A stretch of DNA of 37,101 nt from Nitrospirota bacterium (GTDB lineage: Bacteria > Nitrospirota > Thermodesulfovibrionia > Thermodesulfovibrionales > UBA6898), in contig JAKAIZ010000004.1 of NCBI GenBank assembly GCA_021814065.1, forward strand, positions 1-37,101. The letters run 5' to 3'. Positions 7,846 to 16,634 of the stretch are shown here, in pieces. Below the pieces are notes generated by a model. The model made no database searches. It saw only the letters and a list, made by a program, of their open reading frames with translations, and had not been told where the DNA came from. Within the stretch, counting starts at the first letter, position 1; each line of letters begins with the position of its first letter. A program made the translations under genes and the position numbers.

Positions 7846-9941
7846 GCGCCGTGAACCCGGAAACAGTAAGCGAGGAAACACCGCTGGAGCATGCGCTCCT
7901 GCTGGAAATAGGGACCGAGGAGATACCGGCCCGGTTTCTACCTCCGGCGATTGCCGACCTGAGAAATATCGCCTCGGCCCTATTCGCGGAGCACCGCATA
8001 CCTTATAAGGAGATAAGGTCGTATGCCACTCCTCGGAGGCTTGTCCTCATGATGAAGGGAGTATCCGCGGTGCAGAACGATGCGGTCAGGGAGGTCTTCG
8101 GCCCTTCGAAAAAAGTGGCCTTCGACGATCAGGGCAATCCGACAAAGGCAGCGGCGGGCTTTGCCGCCTCGCTTGGTTTACCGGTGTCGGAACTGGTAAT
8201 CAAGACAAAAGGAAAAGGCGAATATGTGGCAGCGGTCATCTCCGAGAGCGGCATGGAGACCAGGGCGGCATTGCCCGCGATATTCAGGAAGATCATCCTC
8301 TCTCTGCGTTTCCCCAAATCGATGAGATGGGGAAGCGGCAGCATGCTGTTTGTCCGTCCGATCCACTGGCTCGTAACCCTCTATGGTCAGGACACGGTGA
8401 GCGTGGAGATAGACGGTATCAAGGGCAGCAACATGACGCGAGGGCACAGGTTCCTCTCTCCTGCCGCGTTCCAGATAAGAGAGGTGAACGCCTACATAAA
8501 CGTGCTCGAGAACAACTTTGTCATTCTAGACCAGGAGAAGAGGGAAAAGGCGATACGCTCGGGCATCGACGATCTTGCGGCCCGGTCGGGCGGCCGGCCC
8601 GTGGCCGACGACGGACTTCTCGAAACAGTGAATTTTCTCGTCGAATATCCAGCGCCGGTCTTGTGCAGTTTTGACCGGGGATACCTGAAGCTCCCGAAGG
8701 AGCTGCTCATCACTGTGATGAAGGACCACCAGAAATACTTCGGCATCCAGGATGACGATGGGAACCTGCTGAACAGTTTCATCGTGATCAGCAACACCCG
8801 GGCGGAAAACAGCGAAACCGTCAGGACGGGTGCAGAACGGGTGATCAAGGCCCGCTTCGACGACGCTAAATTCTATTTTCACGAAGATAAGAAAATGTCG
8901 CTCGACGACAGGATCGGGCACCTGAAGAATGTTACCTTTCACGACAAACTGGGAAGTCTTTTTGACAAGACAGAAAGGACCGTCTCGATCGCGTCCTTCC
9001 TCGCCGACAAACTGGGTCCTGGGCTGAAGGAGAGACTCGTCAGGGCGGCAAGACTTGCAAAGGCCGACCTGATCACCGGCGTGGTCAGAGAATTCCCCGA
9101 ACTTCAGGGCATCATGGGCAGATACTATGCGCTCCACGATGACGAAGACAAGGGCGTCTCGCTGGCCCTCGAAGAGCAATACCTTCCCAAGTCCTTTGGC
9201 GGAAGGCTTCCGGAGACAGACCTAGGGGCCCTGTTAAGCCTCTCCGATAAGATAGACAACATCGCTTCGTTCTTCTCGATCGGCCTGATGCCGACCGGGT
9301 CGGAAGACCCATTCGCCCTCAGGCGACAGGCGATGGGCATAGTCTCGATTCTCACGGAGCGGGGATATGAGCTCTCGTTGCAGGATATTTTCGAAAAGGC
9401 CCTTCAGGAAGTGCCGGTAAAATCGGGGCGTGACGCCGCGGCAGAGATCCTGAACTTCATGGAGCAGCGTCTGGAGTTTATGCTTTCGTCAAAGGAATAC
9501 ACACAGGACCTCATTAAGGCCGTCCTGCCGCTGAGCCGGTCCTGTTCCATGAAGGGGGTCCTCGCCCGCATAGAGGCGCTGAGACATTTTAGGGAAGAGG
9601 ATATCTTTCCCTCTTTTCTCCTTGCGATAAAAAGGGTGAACAACATCATACCGAAGGCGCCCCTCCCGCCTCTGCGGGACAACCTTCTTGTCCAGGATGA
9701 GGAAAAAAACCTCTATGCGATATTCCTCGACTTAAGAGAAAGAACATCAGCCCTCATCGAAAAAGAGCAATTCGCCGAATGCCTTGCTGTGTTTTCGGGG
9801 ATAACGTCTGCGGTCAACGGCTTTTTCGACAAGGTACTCGTCATGGACAAACAAGAAGAGATCAAGCTAAACAGGCTCGCACTGCTCAAAGAAATATGGG
9901 CGGCCGCGTCGCTCCTCGCTGATTTTTCGAAGCTTTCCTGA
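7842..9941 (+). CDS. glyS: Glycyl-tRNA synthetase beta subunit
   Basis: A 699-residue beta chain that recognises tRNA-Gly and is needed for GlyRS activity. It opens with [18 protein letters not shown], shows YATPRRL and the SMRWG...FVRPIHW block, and ends with a helical anticodon-binding (DALR-like) region. The ORF track starts at 7614 because the frame is open upstream inside glyQ, but ATG 7842 overlapping the glyQ stop is the natural start and gives the usual family length. It converges on the PP2C gene with only two bases between stop codons and no terminator. Confidence 0.97.
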   Translation: MSAVNPETVSEETPLEHALLLEIGTEEIPARFLPPAIADLRNIASALFAEHRIPYKEIRSYATPRRLVLMMKGVSAVQNDAVREVFGPSKKVAFDDQGNPTKAAAGFAASLGLPVSELVIKTKGKGEYVAAVISESGMETRAALPAIFRKIILSLRFPKSMRWGSGSMLFVRPIHWLVTLYGQDTVSVEIDGIKGSNMTRGHRFLSPAAFQIREVNAYINVLENNFVILDQEKREKAIRSGIDDLAARSGGRPVADDGLLETVNFLVEYPAPVLCSFDRGYLKLPKELLITVMKDHQKYFGIQDDDGNLLNSFIVISNTRAENSETVRTGAERVIKARFDDAKFYFHEDKKMSLDDRIGHLKNVTFHDKLGSLFDKTERTVSIASFLADKLGPGLKERLVRAARLAKADLITGVVREFPELQGIMGRYYALHDDEDKGVSLALEEQYLPKSFGGRLPETDLGALLSLSDKIDNIASFFSIGLMPTGSEDPFALRRQAMGIVSILTERGYELSLQDIFEKALQEVPVKSGRDAAAEILNFMEQRLEFMLSSKEYTQDLIKAVLPLSRSCSMKGVLARIEALRHFREEDIFPSFLLAIKRVNNIIPKAPLPPLRDNLLVQDEEKNLYAIFLDLRERTSALIEKEQFAECLAVFSGITSAVNGFFDKVLVMDKQEEIKLNRLALLKEIWAAASLLADFSKLS

Positions 9942-9943
9942 AA

Positions 9944-10711
9944 TCAACCGTCCGAGATTTTCACCACGATCATACTTATATTGTCCCGCGCGCCGGAGGC
10001 CATCGCCTTATCGAAAAGGCACTCAGCCTCGCCATGGAGCGGCAGAAAACAGTCCTCCATGTCCGGCCGGCCGACACTCTCCCAGAGTCCGTCAGAGCAG
10101 ATAAGAAACGTCTCATGACCTGACAGATTTACCTCTCTCACATCCACTGCCGGAGACGCGCCTTGCAGATCTCCGATCAGCGCGGAGGTGAGAATGTTTT
10201 TCTGGGGGTGCGTCCGCATCTCTTCTTCGGTGATCACGCCCTCTTCCAGAAGCCTCTGTACCAGGGAATGGTCCTTCGTAAGCCTCTCCAGGACATCGCC
10301 ATTCCAACGGTATAACCTGCTGTCTCCACAATGAAAGAGAAAACACCGGCCGGCCCCCACAAACAGCCCCGTTGCGGTGGTGCCCAATCCGTAACTGTCC
10401 CTGTCTTTTTCCACGAGCCAGTTCAGGGCCGATTTGGAGGATTTCATTATATCGATGAGGTCTTCAGTGCCTTCTACCGCCACGTATTTATCTTTGAGAA
10501 TCTCGAGTACCGTCCTGCTCGCGACTTCACCCCTCTGATGCCCTCCCATGCCGTCCGCGACGGCATAGATCTGTGTTTGTTCGAAAGACGCGACACAAGT
10601 CACTCTCTCCTGGTTCGTCTCGGAGACGACGATATTATTCAGGAGCAGACTGTCTTCATTGTTCTTTCTGATCTTACCGACATTAGTGATATAGCAGGCT
10701 TCCACTCGCAC
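9944..10711 (-). CDS. PP2C-family protein serine/threonine phosphatase (Stp/PrpC-like)
   Basis: A 255-residue single-domain metal-dependent phosphatase. Metal-binding motifs are all present: NNEDS near the start, AVADGMGGH, GDSRLYRWNG, LICSDGLWE and ARDNISMIVV. Such enzymes reverse Hanks-type kinase phosphorylation. The frame opens at TTG 10756, but AGGGAG at 10721-10726 points to GTG 10711, giving a normal length. No Ser/Thr kinase gene is within the window, so its partner must lie elsewhere. It is convergent with glyS and divergent from rplM. Confidence 0.92.
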   Translation of the reverse strand: MRVEACYITNVGKIRKNNEDSLLLNNIVVSETNQERVTCVASFEQTQIYAVADGMGGHQRGEVASRTVLEILKDKYVAVEGTEDLIDIMKSSKSALNWLVEKDRDSYGLGTTATGLFVGAGRCFLFHCGDSRLYRWNGDVLERLTKDHSLVQRLLEEGVITEEEMRTHPQKNILTSALIGDLQGASPAVDVREVNLSGHETFLICSDGLWESVGRPDMEDCFLPLHGEAECLFDKAMASGARDNISMIVVKISDG

Positions 10712-10826
10712 TCTTACACCCTCCCTGACTCCTATGTTTCGCTGACGATTTATCAAGTATACAGCATATCGGCGGTCGGTTACGGATAAAATTAAGCGGC
10801 CCTATCCCGCGTTCGGTGGAATGATA

Positions 10827-10856
10827 TTGACAATTCCCCTTTGATTCTATTATGTT
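10827..10856 (+). promoter_or_regulatory. Sigma-70 type promoter for rplM-rpsI
   Basis: TTGACA (10827-10832) and TATGTT (10851-10856) with an 18-bp spacer, 45 bp before the rplM start. The AT-rich downstream stretch fits a strong ribosomal-protein promoter. Confidence 0.6.
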
Positions 10857-10901
10857 ATATAGTTCTCAAAAATTCTGAAAAGAAAGTAAAGAGGTTTACT
10901 G

Positions 10902-11327
10902 ATGAAGACTCAATTCGCGAAAAAGGGTGATATCGACCGGAAGTGGTATGTGGTCGATGCGAAAGACGCGGTCTTGGGAAGGCTCGCGGTCAAAGTCGCC
11001 ACTTACCTCAGGGGCAAGAATAAAGCGGTTTTCACTCCTAATGTCGACACCGGCGATTTCGTAATCGTGGTCAATGCCGATAAGGTGCGTCTCACCGGGA
11101 AAAAACTGACCGATAAAATCTATTACCACCATTCCGGATACATCGGCGGAATAAAGGCGAAGACGGCCAAGGACATGCTGGAGCAGACACCGGAGAAGAT
11201 CGTCGAGAAGGCGGTCTGGGGCATGCTCCCGAAGAACCGGCTCGGGAGGACGATGATCAAGAAGCTGAAAGTATACAAGGGAACCGAGCATCCTCACAAG
11301 GCCCAGTCCCCGGAAATTTTGCAATAA
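10902..11327 (+). CDS. rplM: 50S ribosomal protein L13
   Basis: A 141-residue protein of the large ribosomal subunit, an early assembly protein binding 23S r[26 protein letters not shown] and the C-terminal [25 protein letters not shown] are typical. It is the first gene of the usual rplM-rpsI pair, 10 bp ahead of rpsI, under the promoter at 10827-10856. Confidence 0.98.
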   Translation: MKTQFAKKGDIDRKWYVVDAKDAVLGRLAVKVATYLRGKNKAVFTPNVDTGDFVIVVNADKVRLTGKKLTDKIYYHHSGYIGGIKAKTAKDMLEQTPEKIVEKAVWGMLPKNRLGRTMIKKLKVYKGTEHPHKAQSPEILQ

Positions 11328-11337
11328 AGGAGCGCAC

Positions 11338-11730
11338 ATGGCCGAAATAAAATATACAGCGACAGGAAGAAGAAAGACCTCTATCGCACAGGTAAACCTC
11401 ACCCCCGGAACAGGCAAGATCACCGTGAACAAGAAACCGGTGGAAACCTATTTCCCGCGGGAGGTGCTCCGCATGATCATCCGTCAGCCGATCGAACTGG
11501 TCGGTGCAAGCGGCAAACATGATATCGCCGTGAAGGTCGAGGGCGGAGGGCCGACGGGGCAGGCGGGAGCCATCAGACACGGCATCTCCAGGGCGCTCAC
11601 CAAAATGGACGCGGACCTCAGGGGAAGACTGAAGAAGGAAGGATTTCTCACCAGGGACCCGAGAGAAAAAGAGAGAAAGAAATACGGACTCAAAGGAGCG
11701 AGAAAACGCTTCCAGTTCTCAAAGAGATAA
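11338..11730 (+). CDS. rpsI: 30S ribosomal protein S9
   Basis: A 130-residue protein of the small ribosomal subunit whose basic C-terminal tail reaches the P-site t[14 protein letters not shown] at the start, [19 protein letters not shown] in the middle and the [17 protein letters not shown] tail are family hallmarks; the final KR is intact. AAAGGAG precedes ATG 11338. An intrinsic terminator follows at 11774-11806. Confidence 0.98.
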   Translation: MAEIKYTATGRRKTSIAQVNLTPGTGKITVNKKPVETYFPREVLRMIIRQPIELVGASGKHDIAVKVEGGGPTGQAGAIRHGISRALTKMDADLRGRLKKEGFLTRDPREKERKKYGLKGARKRFQFSKR

Positions 11731-11773
11731 CGCACGCTTAAGAGCGGAAGCTCTGAAGTCGTTCAGGATATCC

Positions 11774-11806
11774 AAGGGCCCGTTCTTGAAACGGGCCTTT
11801 TTGTTT
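11774..11806 (+). terminator. Rho-independent terminator after rpsI
   Basis: GGCCCGTT (11777-11784), a five-base loop and AACGGGCC (11790-11797) form an 8-bp stem followed by TTTTT. Ends the rplM-rpsI transcript. Confidence 0.9.
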
Positions 11807-11815
11807 ATGCACTGC

Positions 11816-11834
11816 GGGCGGGGAGACCCCGCCC
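11816..11834. repeat. GC-rich REP-like hairpin
   Basis: GGGCGGGG, loop AGA, CCCCGCCC, followed by CTAC: a perfect 8-bp palindrome with no T-tract, between the rpsI terminator and argC. It resembles dispersed palindromic intergenic repeats seen in many environmental genomes and is similar in style to the hairpin at 30839-30869. Confidence 0.5.
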
Positions 11835-11861
11835 CTACGACGAATCGAAAAGGATCGACAA

Positions 11862-12902
11862 ATGAAAAAAGTTGCGATTTGCGGCGCCAGCGGGTACACG
11901 GGGATTGAGCTTCTGCGTATTCTGTCCGGCCATTCCAAAGTCGAGGTGTCAGCGGTAACGTCCGAGAAATCGGCTGGCAAGAAACTGGCTGCGTTGTTCC
12001 CGCACCTTCACGGATATGGCGGCCTCACATACGAGCCGCTTAACAAAGAAAAGCTCCTGACCAAGGCTGATTTATTTTTCCTTGCGCTACCTCATGGCGC
12101 CTCCCAGGAGGCGGTCAATTTTTTTTATCGTAACGGCAAGAGGGTGATAGATCTTTCGGCGGATTACAGACTGAGAAACGCCGCGACGTACAAAGAGTGG
12201 TACGGGCTCCCGCATGAGTTCGTCTCCACTCTCAGGAAAGCCGTCTACGGCCTGCCGGAGATATACCGGAGCAGGATCAAGAAGGCGGCCCTTATCGCGA
12301 ACCCCGGCTGTTATCCGACAAGCGCGATCCTCGGCCTGCTGCCCGCGCTTAAGGCAAAGATTGTCGACGTCGGCTCGATCGTGATTGACTCGAAATCAGG
12401 GACGAGCGGCGCGGGGAGAAAGGCCGACGTTGCGGTCTCTTTCTGCGAGGTAAACGAAGGGTTTAAGGCATACGGCATCGGCACGCACCGGCACACTCCT
12501 GAGATCGAGCAGGAATTGTCGGCACTCGCAGGCAAAGAGATAAGGGTAAATTTCACCCCACATCTTCTGCCGGTCGATAGAGGGATACTTACGACTATTT
12601 ATGCCAAAATGACGAAGAAGGCGGACACAGCTTCTGTGCTGAATGTCTATCGCAAGAGATACGCGGAAGAGCCCTTCATCAAGGTGCAGGATGAAGGTGT
12701 CTTGCCGAATATCAAGAATGTGAGAGGGACAAATGTCTGCGAAATCGGGGTAAAGGTGAACGCCAGGACGAATACGCTGGTCGTCGTCTCAGCGATCGAC
12801 AACCTCGTAAAAGGGGCATCAGGCCAGGCGGTCCACAATATGAATCTCATGATGGGCTTTCCGGAGCAGGAAGGGCTGGACAAAATCGCCCTCTTCCCAT
12901 AG
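11862..12902 (+). CDS. argC: N-acetyl-gamma-glutamyl-phosphate reductase
   Basis: A 346-residue NADPH-dependent enzyme that reduces N-acetylglutamyl 5-phosphate to the semialdehyde in arginine biosynthesis. The Rossmann motif GASGYTG, the catalytic cysteine in NPGCYPTS and the later THRHTPEIEQ histidine segment are present. AAAGGA stands shortly before ATG 11862. argJ follows 14 bp downstream with its own strong ribosome-binding site, so the two form an operon. Confidence 0.97.
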   Translation: MKKVAICGASGYTGIELLRILSGHSKVEVSAVTSEKSAGKKLAALFPHLHGYGGLTYEPLNKEKLLTKADLFFLALPHGASQEAVNFFYRNGKRVIDLSADYRLRNAATYKEWYGLPHEFVSTLRKAVYGLPEIYRSRIKKAALIANPGCYPTSAILGLLPALKAKIVDVGSIVIDSKSGTSGAGRKADVAVSFCEVNEGFKAYGIGTHRHTPEIEQELSALAGKEIRVNFTPHLLPVDRGILTTIYAKMTKKADTASVLNVYRKRYAEEPFIKVQDEGVLPNIKNVRGTNVCEIGVKVNARTNTLVVVSAIDNLVKGASGQAVHNMNLMMGFPEQEGLDKIALFP

Positions 12903-12916
12903 GAGGATATACGCTT

Positions 12917-14113
12917 ATGCCTGGCATTAATGACATGAAAACTCATCCAGGGTTCCTTTTTTCGACAGCCGAGGCCGCGATCAAGAAACCGGGCCGCAAA
13001 GACATCGCCCTCATCGTCTCCGAAGTCGAGTCGAATATCGCAGGCACCTTCACGAAGAATGCTGTAAAAGCTGCTCCGGTCAGGCTCTGCATGCGAAATA
13101 TAAAGTCCGGTAAGGGCAGAGTGATTATCGTGAACAGCGGCAACGCCAACGCCTGCACGGGAAAGCGTGGGATGCAAGACGCAGAAAAGATTGCTGCGGA
13201 CGTTTCTCGGCGACTGGACATTAAACCTTCTCTCGCATACATCTGCTCAACCGGCGTGATAGGAACGCCGCTTCCGATGGAGAGAATAACTCCCGCACTC
13301 GATGCACTCGTTGGCAATGTCGGCAGATCTTCTTTCGCAGACGTGGCGGAGGCGATCATGACGACGGATACCTTCCCGAAGATTGTATCGAGAAGCCTGA
13401 AGATCGGCGGCAAGTCGGGGACGATCACAGGGGTATGCAAGGGCGCAGGAATGATCGCGCCGAACATGGCGACGATGCTCTGTTTCATCCTCACCGACGT
13501 CGCGCTCGAAAAAAGAGCGTTGGGCGCAGCTTTGAAGGAATCTGTAAGTAAGTCTTTCAACCGGATCACGATAGACGGCGACATGTCGACGAACGACACG
13601 GTCCTTCTCATGGCAAACGGCATGCTCGGCAACGCGCCAATTACCCTGAAGTCAAAGTATTTCAGCGCATTCAGTAAGGCGCTGGACGAGGTCACCTACG
13701 CGCTTTCCAAGCTTGTGGTGAAGGACGGCGAGGGGGCGACGAAGCTTATCGAAGTAATAGTGAAAGGCGCAAAGAGCGACTCGCATGCCCTGAAAGCTGC
13801 GTTCGCGATCGCGAACTCAAGCCTTGTCAAGACGGCGATCTACGGCAACGACGCCAACTGGGGTAGGATCATGTGCGCCGTAGGATATTCGGGGATCCCC
13901 TTTCACGAAGAGAAGGCAGACGTCTTTTTCAACGCAGTCCAGGTCGTGAAAAGAGGGCTTGCAAACAACAAGGACAAGGAAGCGACCGCTGCGTTGAAAT
14001 CCAAGGAGATAGCTATTACCATCGATCTTCACGCCGGCAAGTCATCGGCCAGGGTACTCACCTGCGATTTCACCGAGGAATACATCCGCATCAACGCGGA
14101 ATACAGGACGTAG
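12917..14113 (+). CDS. argJ: Glutamate N-acetyltransferase / amino-acid acetyltransferase
   Basis: A 398-residue self-cleaving enzyme that moves the acetyl group from N-acetylornithine to glutamate (and in bifunctional forms uses acetyl-CoA). The autocleavage site lies in KGAGMIAPNMATMLCF, where the Thr of ATML becomes the N-terminal nucleophile of the beta chain. NSGNANACTG and GNDANWGRI are further family motifs. AGGAGG precedes ATG 12917. With argC upstream it gives the recycling arginine route; argB and argD are not in the window. Confidence 0.97.
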   Translation: MPGINDMKTHPGFLFSTAEAAIKKPGRKDIALIVSEVESNIAGTFTKNAVKAAPVRLCMRNIKSGKGRVIIVNSGNANACTGKRGMQDAEKIAADVSRRLDIKPSLAYICSTGVIGTPLPMERITPALDALVGNVGRSSFADVAEAIMTTDTFPKIVSRSLKIGGKSGTITGVCKGAGMIAPNMATMLCFILTDVALEKRALGAALKESVSKSFNRITIDGDMSTNDTVLLMANGMLGNAPITLKSKYFSAFSKALDEVTYALSKLVVKDGEGATKLIEVIVKGAKSDSHALKAAFAIANSSLVKTAIYGNDANWGRIMCAVGYSGIPFHEEKADVFFNAVQVVKRGLANNKDKEATAALKSKEIAITIDLHAGKSSARVLTCDFTEEYIRINAEYRT

Positions 14114-14155
14114 CCGCCGGATCTTTTTGGTATTGCCGACGTGGGGAAGTAAGGA

Positions 14156-14923
14156 TCACCCTATCTTAAATGTATCCAGAATCCCGTACAGGGCCGCGAC
14201 TGCAGGCGAATCTGAGGGAAGCCCCACTATCCCTTTGCCCTGAAGGTCGAACTCGAAGATGTTATGGTCCTGGGGTATAAGTCCTGCGACCGTCAGCCCG
14301 AGTTCCTCCGCCACTTTCTTTAGTTCCTGTCCCTCGTCACCAGATACGCGGTTGATGATGAAGGCGTGTTTGGCGACGTCCAGTTCGAGTTCCTTAACCA
14401 GCCCGTCGATCCTCTTGGCGGTGCGCACCCCCCGGACCGTCGGATCGCTGACGATCAAAAGGAGATCGACCTTGTGCGTAGTGCGCCGGCTAAGATGTTC
14501 CATCCCGGCCTCGTTGTCGATCACGACATAAGAGTATGTCTCCGAGAGCTTGTCGGTGTATTTTCTGATAATGTTATTGGCGGCGCAGTAACAGCCCGGG
14601 CCTTCAGGCCTCCCCATGACAATAAGATCAAATCCTCTCGCCTCGATGATCGACTGCTGCACCTGGTAATCGAAGAGCTGTTCCATCGACATACCGCCGG
14701 GCCGATCGCTTCCGCTACGAATAGTCTGGAGCGACTCTTCCCTGAGGTGCCCTATGGTGGCGTGCACATCGACGCCCAGAGCCTCGTTCAGACAGGAATT
14801 GCTGTCTGCGTCTACCGCCAGCACCGGTTTCTTTTTTTTCTCAATCAGATATTTAACGGTCAGGGCGGCAATACTCGTCTTTCCTGTGCCGCCCTTCCCG
14901 GCCAATGCCACTACATATGCCAT
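14156..14923 (-). CDS. cooC: CooC-family ATPase (carbon monoxide dehydrogenase nickel-insertion type)
   Basis: A 255-residue MinD/ArsA-like P-loop ATPase with a deviant Walker A GKGGTGKT (residues 9-16) and a GPGCYCAANN motif (C111, C113). The CxC pair is characteristic of CooC/AcsF, where it binds metal at the dimer interface to load nickel into the CODH or acetyl-CoA synthase cluster. No cooS, acs or corrinoid genes are nearby, so the client is encoded elsewhere or has diverged. It is convergent with argJ. GGAAGT on the minus strand precedes ATG 14923. Confidence 0.87.
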   Translation of the reverse strand: MAYVVALAGKGGTGKTSIAALTVKYLIEKKKKPVLAVDADSNSCLNEALGVDVHATIGHLREESLQTIRSGSDRPGGMSMEQLFDYQVQQSIIEARGFDLIVMGRPEGPGCYCAANNIIRKYTDKLSETYSYVVIDNEAGMEHLSRRTTHKVDLLLIVSDPTVRGVRTAKRIDGLVKELELDVAKHAFIINRVSGDEGQELKKVAEELGLTVAGLIPQDHNIFEFDLQGKGIVGLPSDSPAVAALYGILDTFKIG

Positions 14924-15077
14924 ATTTAAATACTTCCTTTTCGTTTTCTTTAATTATATATCATTTCCTTACGCGGAAGGCTATCAAGGTCCATTATTGA
15001 CCATCCACAACCTGTCCTCCTCAGGCGGATCCGCCCGTGGCGGAAGGCTCCGCACAGCCCTGGTATGTAGCGATGAA

Positions 15078-15155
15078 CCTTTTTCTGAATGTCAGTCAAG
15101 ATTACAGCTGCGTTTACGTGAATCAAAATCATATATGGACTTTTTCAGCATGTCC
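15078..15155 (+). repeat. Dispersed intergenic repeat, copy A
   Basis: TGCGTTTACGTGAATCA (15109-15125) followed by CTTTTTCAGCATGTCCTCC (15137-15155), with a related CTTTTTCTGAATGTCAGTC upstream (15078-15096). The same 17-mer occurs reverse-complemented at 36621-36637 and, with one mismatch, at 22459-22475. The remainder of the 322-bp gap 14924-15245 holds a GC-rich palindromic stretch around 15025-15056 and no convincing gene. Confidence 0.6.
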
Positions 15156-15245
15156 TCCTTAGCCTTCCTGCACAGATAAGTTAATTAGCCATGCTTGGCG
15201 CCCATTTTCATGACAGCATCCTGCTGATTGTCGTATCATATAAAG

Positions 15246-16634
15246 ATGACCGAAAAAGATAACAGAAAAGTTCCTCTGATCGATACACATTGTCACCTCG
15301 ACATGTCCGAGTTCGACAACGACAGGGAGGATGTCATCGCTAGGGCAAAGGACACCGGATTTGAGGCGCTGATAACCGCAGGATCAGACTTCGACAGCGC
15401 CGCAAGAGCGATGGAACTCGCGACCCGGCATGATTTTATCTATGCGGCGATCGGCGTCCATCCCCATGATGCGAAGGATTTTTCTGACGAAATATACCTC
15501 GATCTCGTCTCCCGCTCAAGGAACAGGAAGGTCGTCGCGATAGGCGAGACCGGACTCGACTACCATTACGACCACTCGCCCCGCGACGTCCAAAGGGAGG
15601 TCTTCAGAAAGCATCTGCGCCTCGCGAAGGAGGCCGGGCTGCCGGTCATAGTCCACAGCAGGGAGGCGAAGGAGGATACGATGGCGATCCTTGCCGAGTC
15701 GGGCATAAACCAGGGTGTCTTGCACTGCTTTTCGGGTGACCTTGATATGGCGGAGCAGGCTATGTCGATGGGGCTTTCCCTATCGCTTGCAGGTCCCGTA
15801 ACGTTCAAGAAGTCATCGCGCTTGCGCGAGATAGCGCGCATCATCCCCGACGACTATCTGTTGATCGAGACCGATGCCCCCTATCTTTCGCCGGAACCGC
15901 TCAGAGGCAGGCGCAATGAGCCGTCATACCTGGAATACACTGCAAGGTTCATCGCAGATCTGAGAGAGATCAGTCTTGACGACCTGGCACGGATCACGAC
16001 GCTCAACGCCAAACGGCTTTTCGGGATAGGGACCCTCCCTGACAGGGCAGAGATCGCCTACCAAATCCGGGACAGTCTCTACCTGAACATCACGAACCGC
16101 TGCACCAACGCGTGCTCTTTCTGCGTAAAGTTCCGTTCCGATTTTGTCAAAGGTCACAGACTGCGACTCAGCCAAGAACCCACCGAAGAGGAAATCACCC
16201 TCTCGATAGGCGACCCTTCCCTTTATAAGGAAGTGGTTTTCTGCGGTTACGGCGAGCCACTCGAGCGGTTGGACGCTGTAAAGGATGTGGCCCGCTGGAT
16301 AAAGGAACGGGGAGGAAGGGTAAGGATCAACACTAACGGTCACGCCAATCTCATCCACAAGCGGGACATCCTTCCCGAGCTGAAAGGGCTCGTCGACAGC
16401 ATCTCGGTCAGTCTTGACGCGCAGGACGAAGCCACCTACAACAGACTCTGCAAGCCGGTGTTCAAGAACGCCCACGCAGAGATCATCCGGTTCATCAGAC
16501 AGGCAAAGGAATTCATCCCGGACGTTCAGGCGACGGTGGTAGAGCTTGAGGGGGTGGATATTGAAAAATGCCGCGAGATAGCCGCACAACTCGGGGTAAA
16601 GCTCAGAATCCGGAAACTCGACGTTGTGGGCTGA
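15246..16634 (+). CDS. TatD-family deoxyribonuclease fused to a radical SAM domain
   Basis: A 462-residue two-domain protein. Residues about 10-265 form a TatD metal-dependent hydrolase: DTHCHLD, GVHPHD, IGETGLDYHY, VIVHSR, LHCFSGD and ETDAPYLSP supply the metal ligands. Residues about 275-462 form a short radical SAM domain with CTNACSFC (C near 286, 290, 293), CGYGEPL and a SISVSLDA strand. Separate TatD-linked radical SAM proteins are known as a family of unknown function; here both are one chain. The frame opens at TTG 15228, but ATG 15246 is preferred. The 3' end overlaps the convergent HD-GYP gene by 32 bp. The substrate of the SAM domain is unknown. Confidence 0.9.
   Translation: MTEKDNRKVPLIDTHCHLDMSEFDNDREDVIARAKDTGFEALITAGSDFDSAARAMELATRHDFIYAAIGVHPHDAKDFSDEIYLDLVSRSRNRKVVAIGETGLDYHYDHSPRDVQREVFRKHLRLAKEAGLPVIVHSREAKEDTMAILAESGINQGVLHCFSGDLDMAEQAMSMGLSLSLAGPVTFKKSSRLREIARIIPDDYLLIETDAPYLSPEPLRGRRNEPSYLEYTARFIADLREISLDDLARITTLNAKRLFGIGTLPDRAEIAYQIRDSLYLNITNRCTNACSFCVKFRSDFVKGHRLRLSQEPTEEEITLSIGDPSLYKEVVFCGYGEPLERLDAVKDVARWIKERGGRVRINTNGHANLIHKRDILPELKGLVDSISVSLDAQDEATYNRLCKPVFKNAHAEIIRFIRQAKEFIPDVQATVVELEGVDIEKCREIAAQLGVKLRIRKLDVVG

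Noticed and set aside
11774-11834. CRISPR-like tandem hairpins
   Set aside because: One is a terminator and the other a single palindrome; no regular repeat-spacer pattern anywhere in the window.
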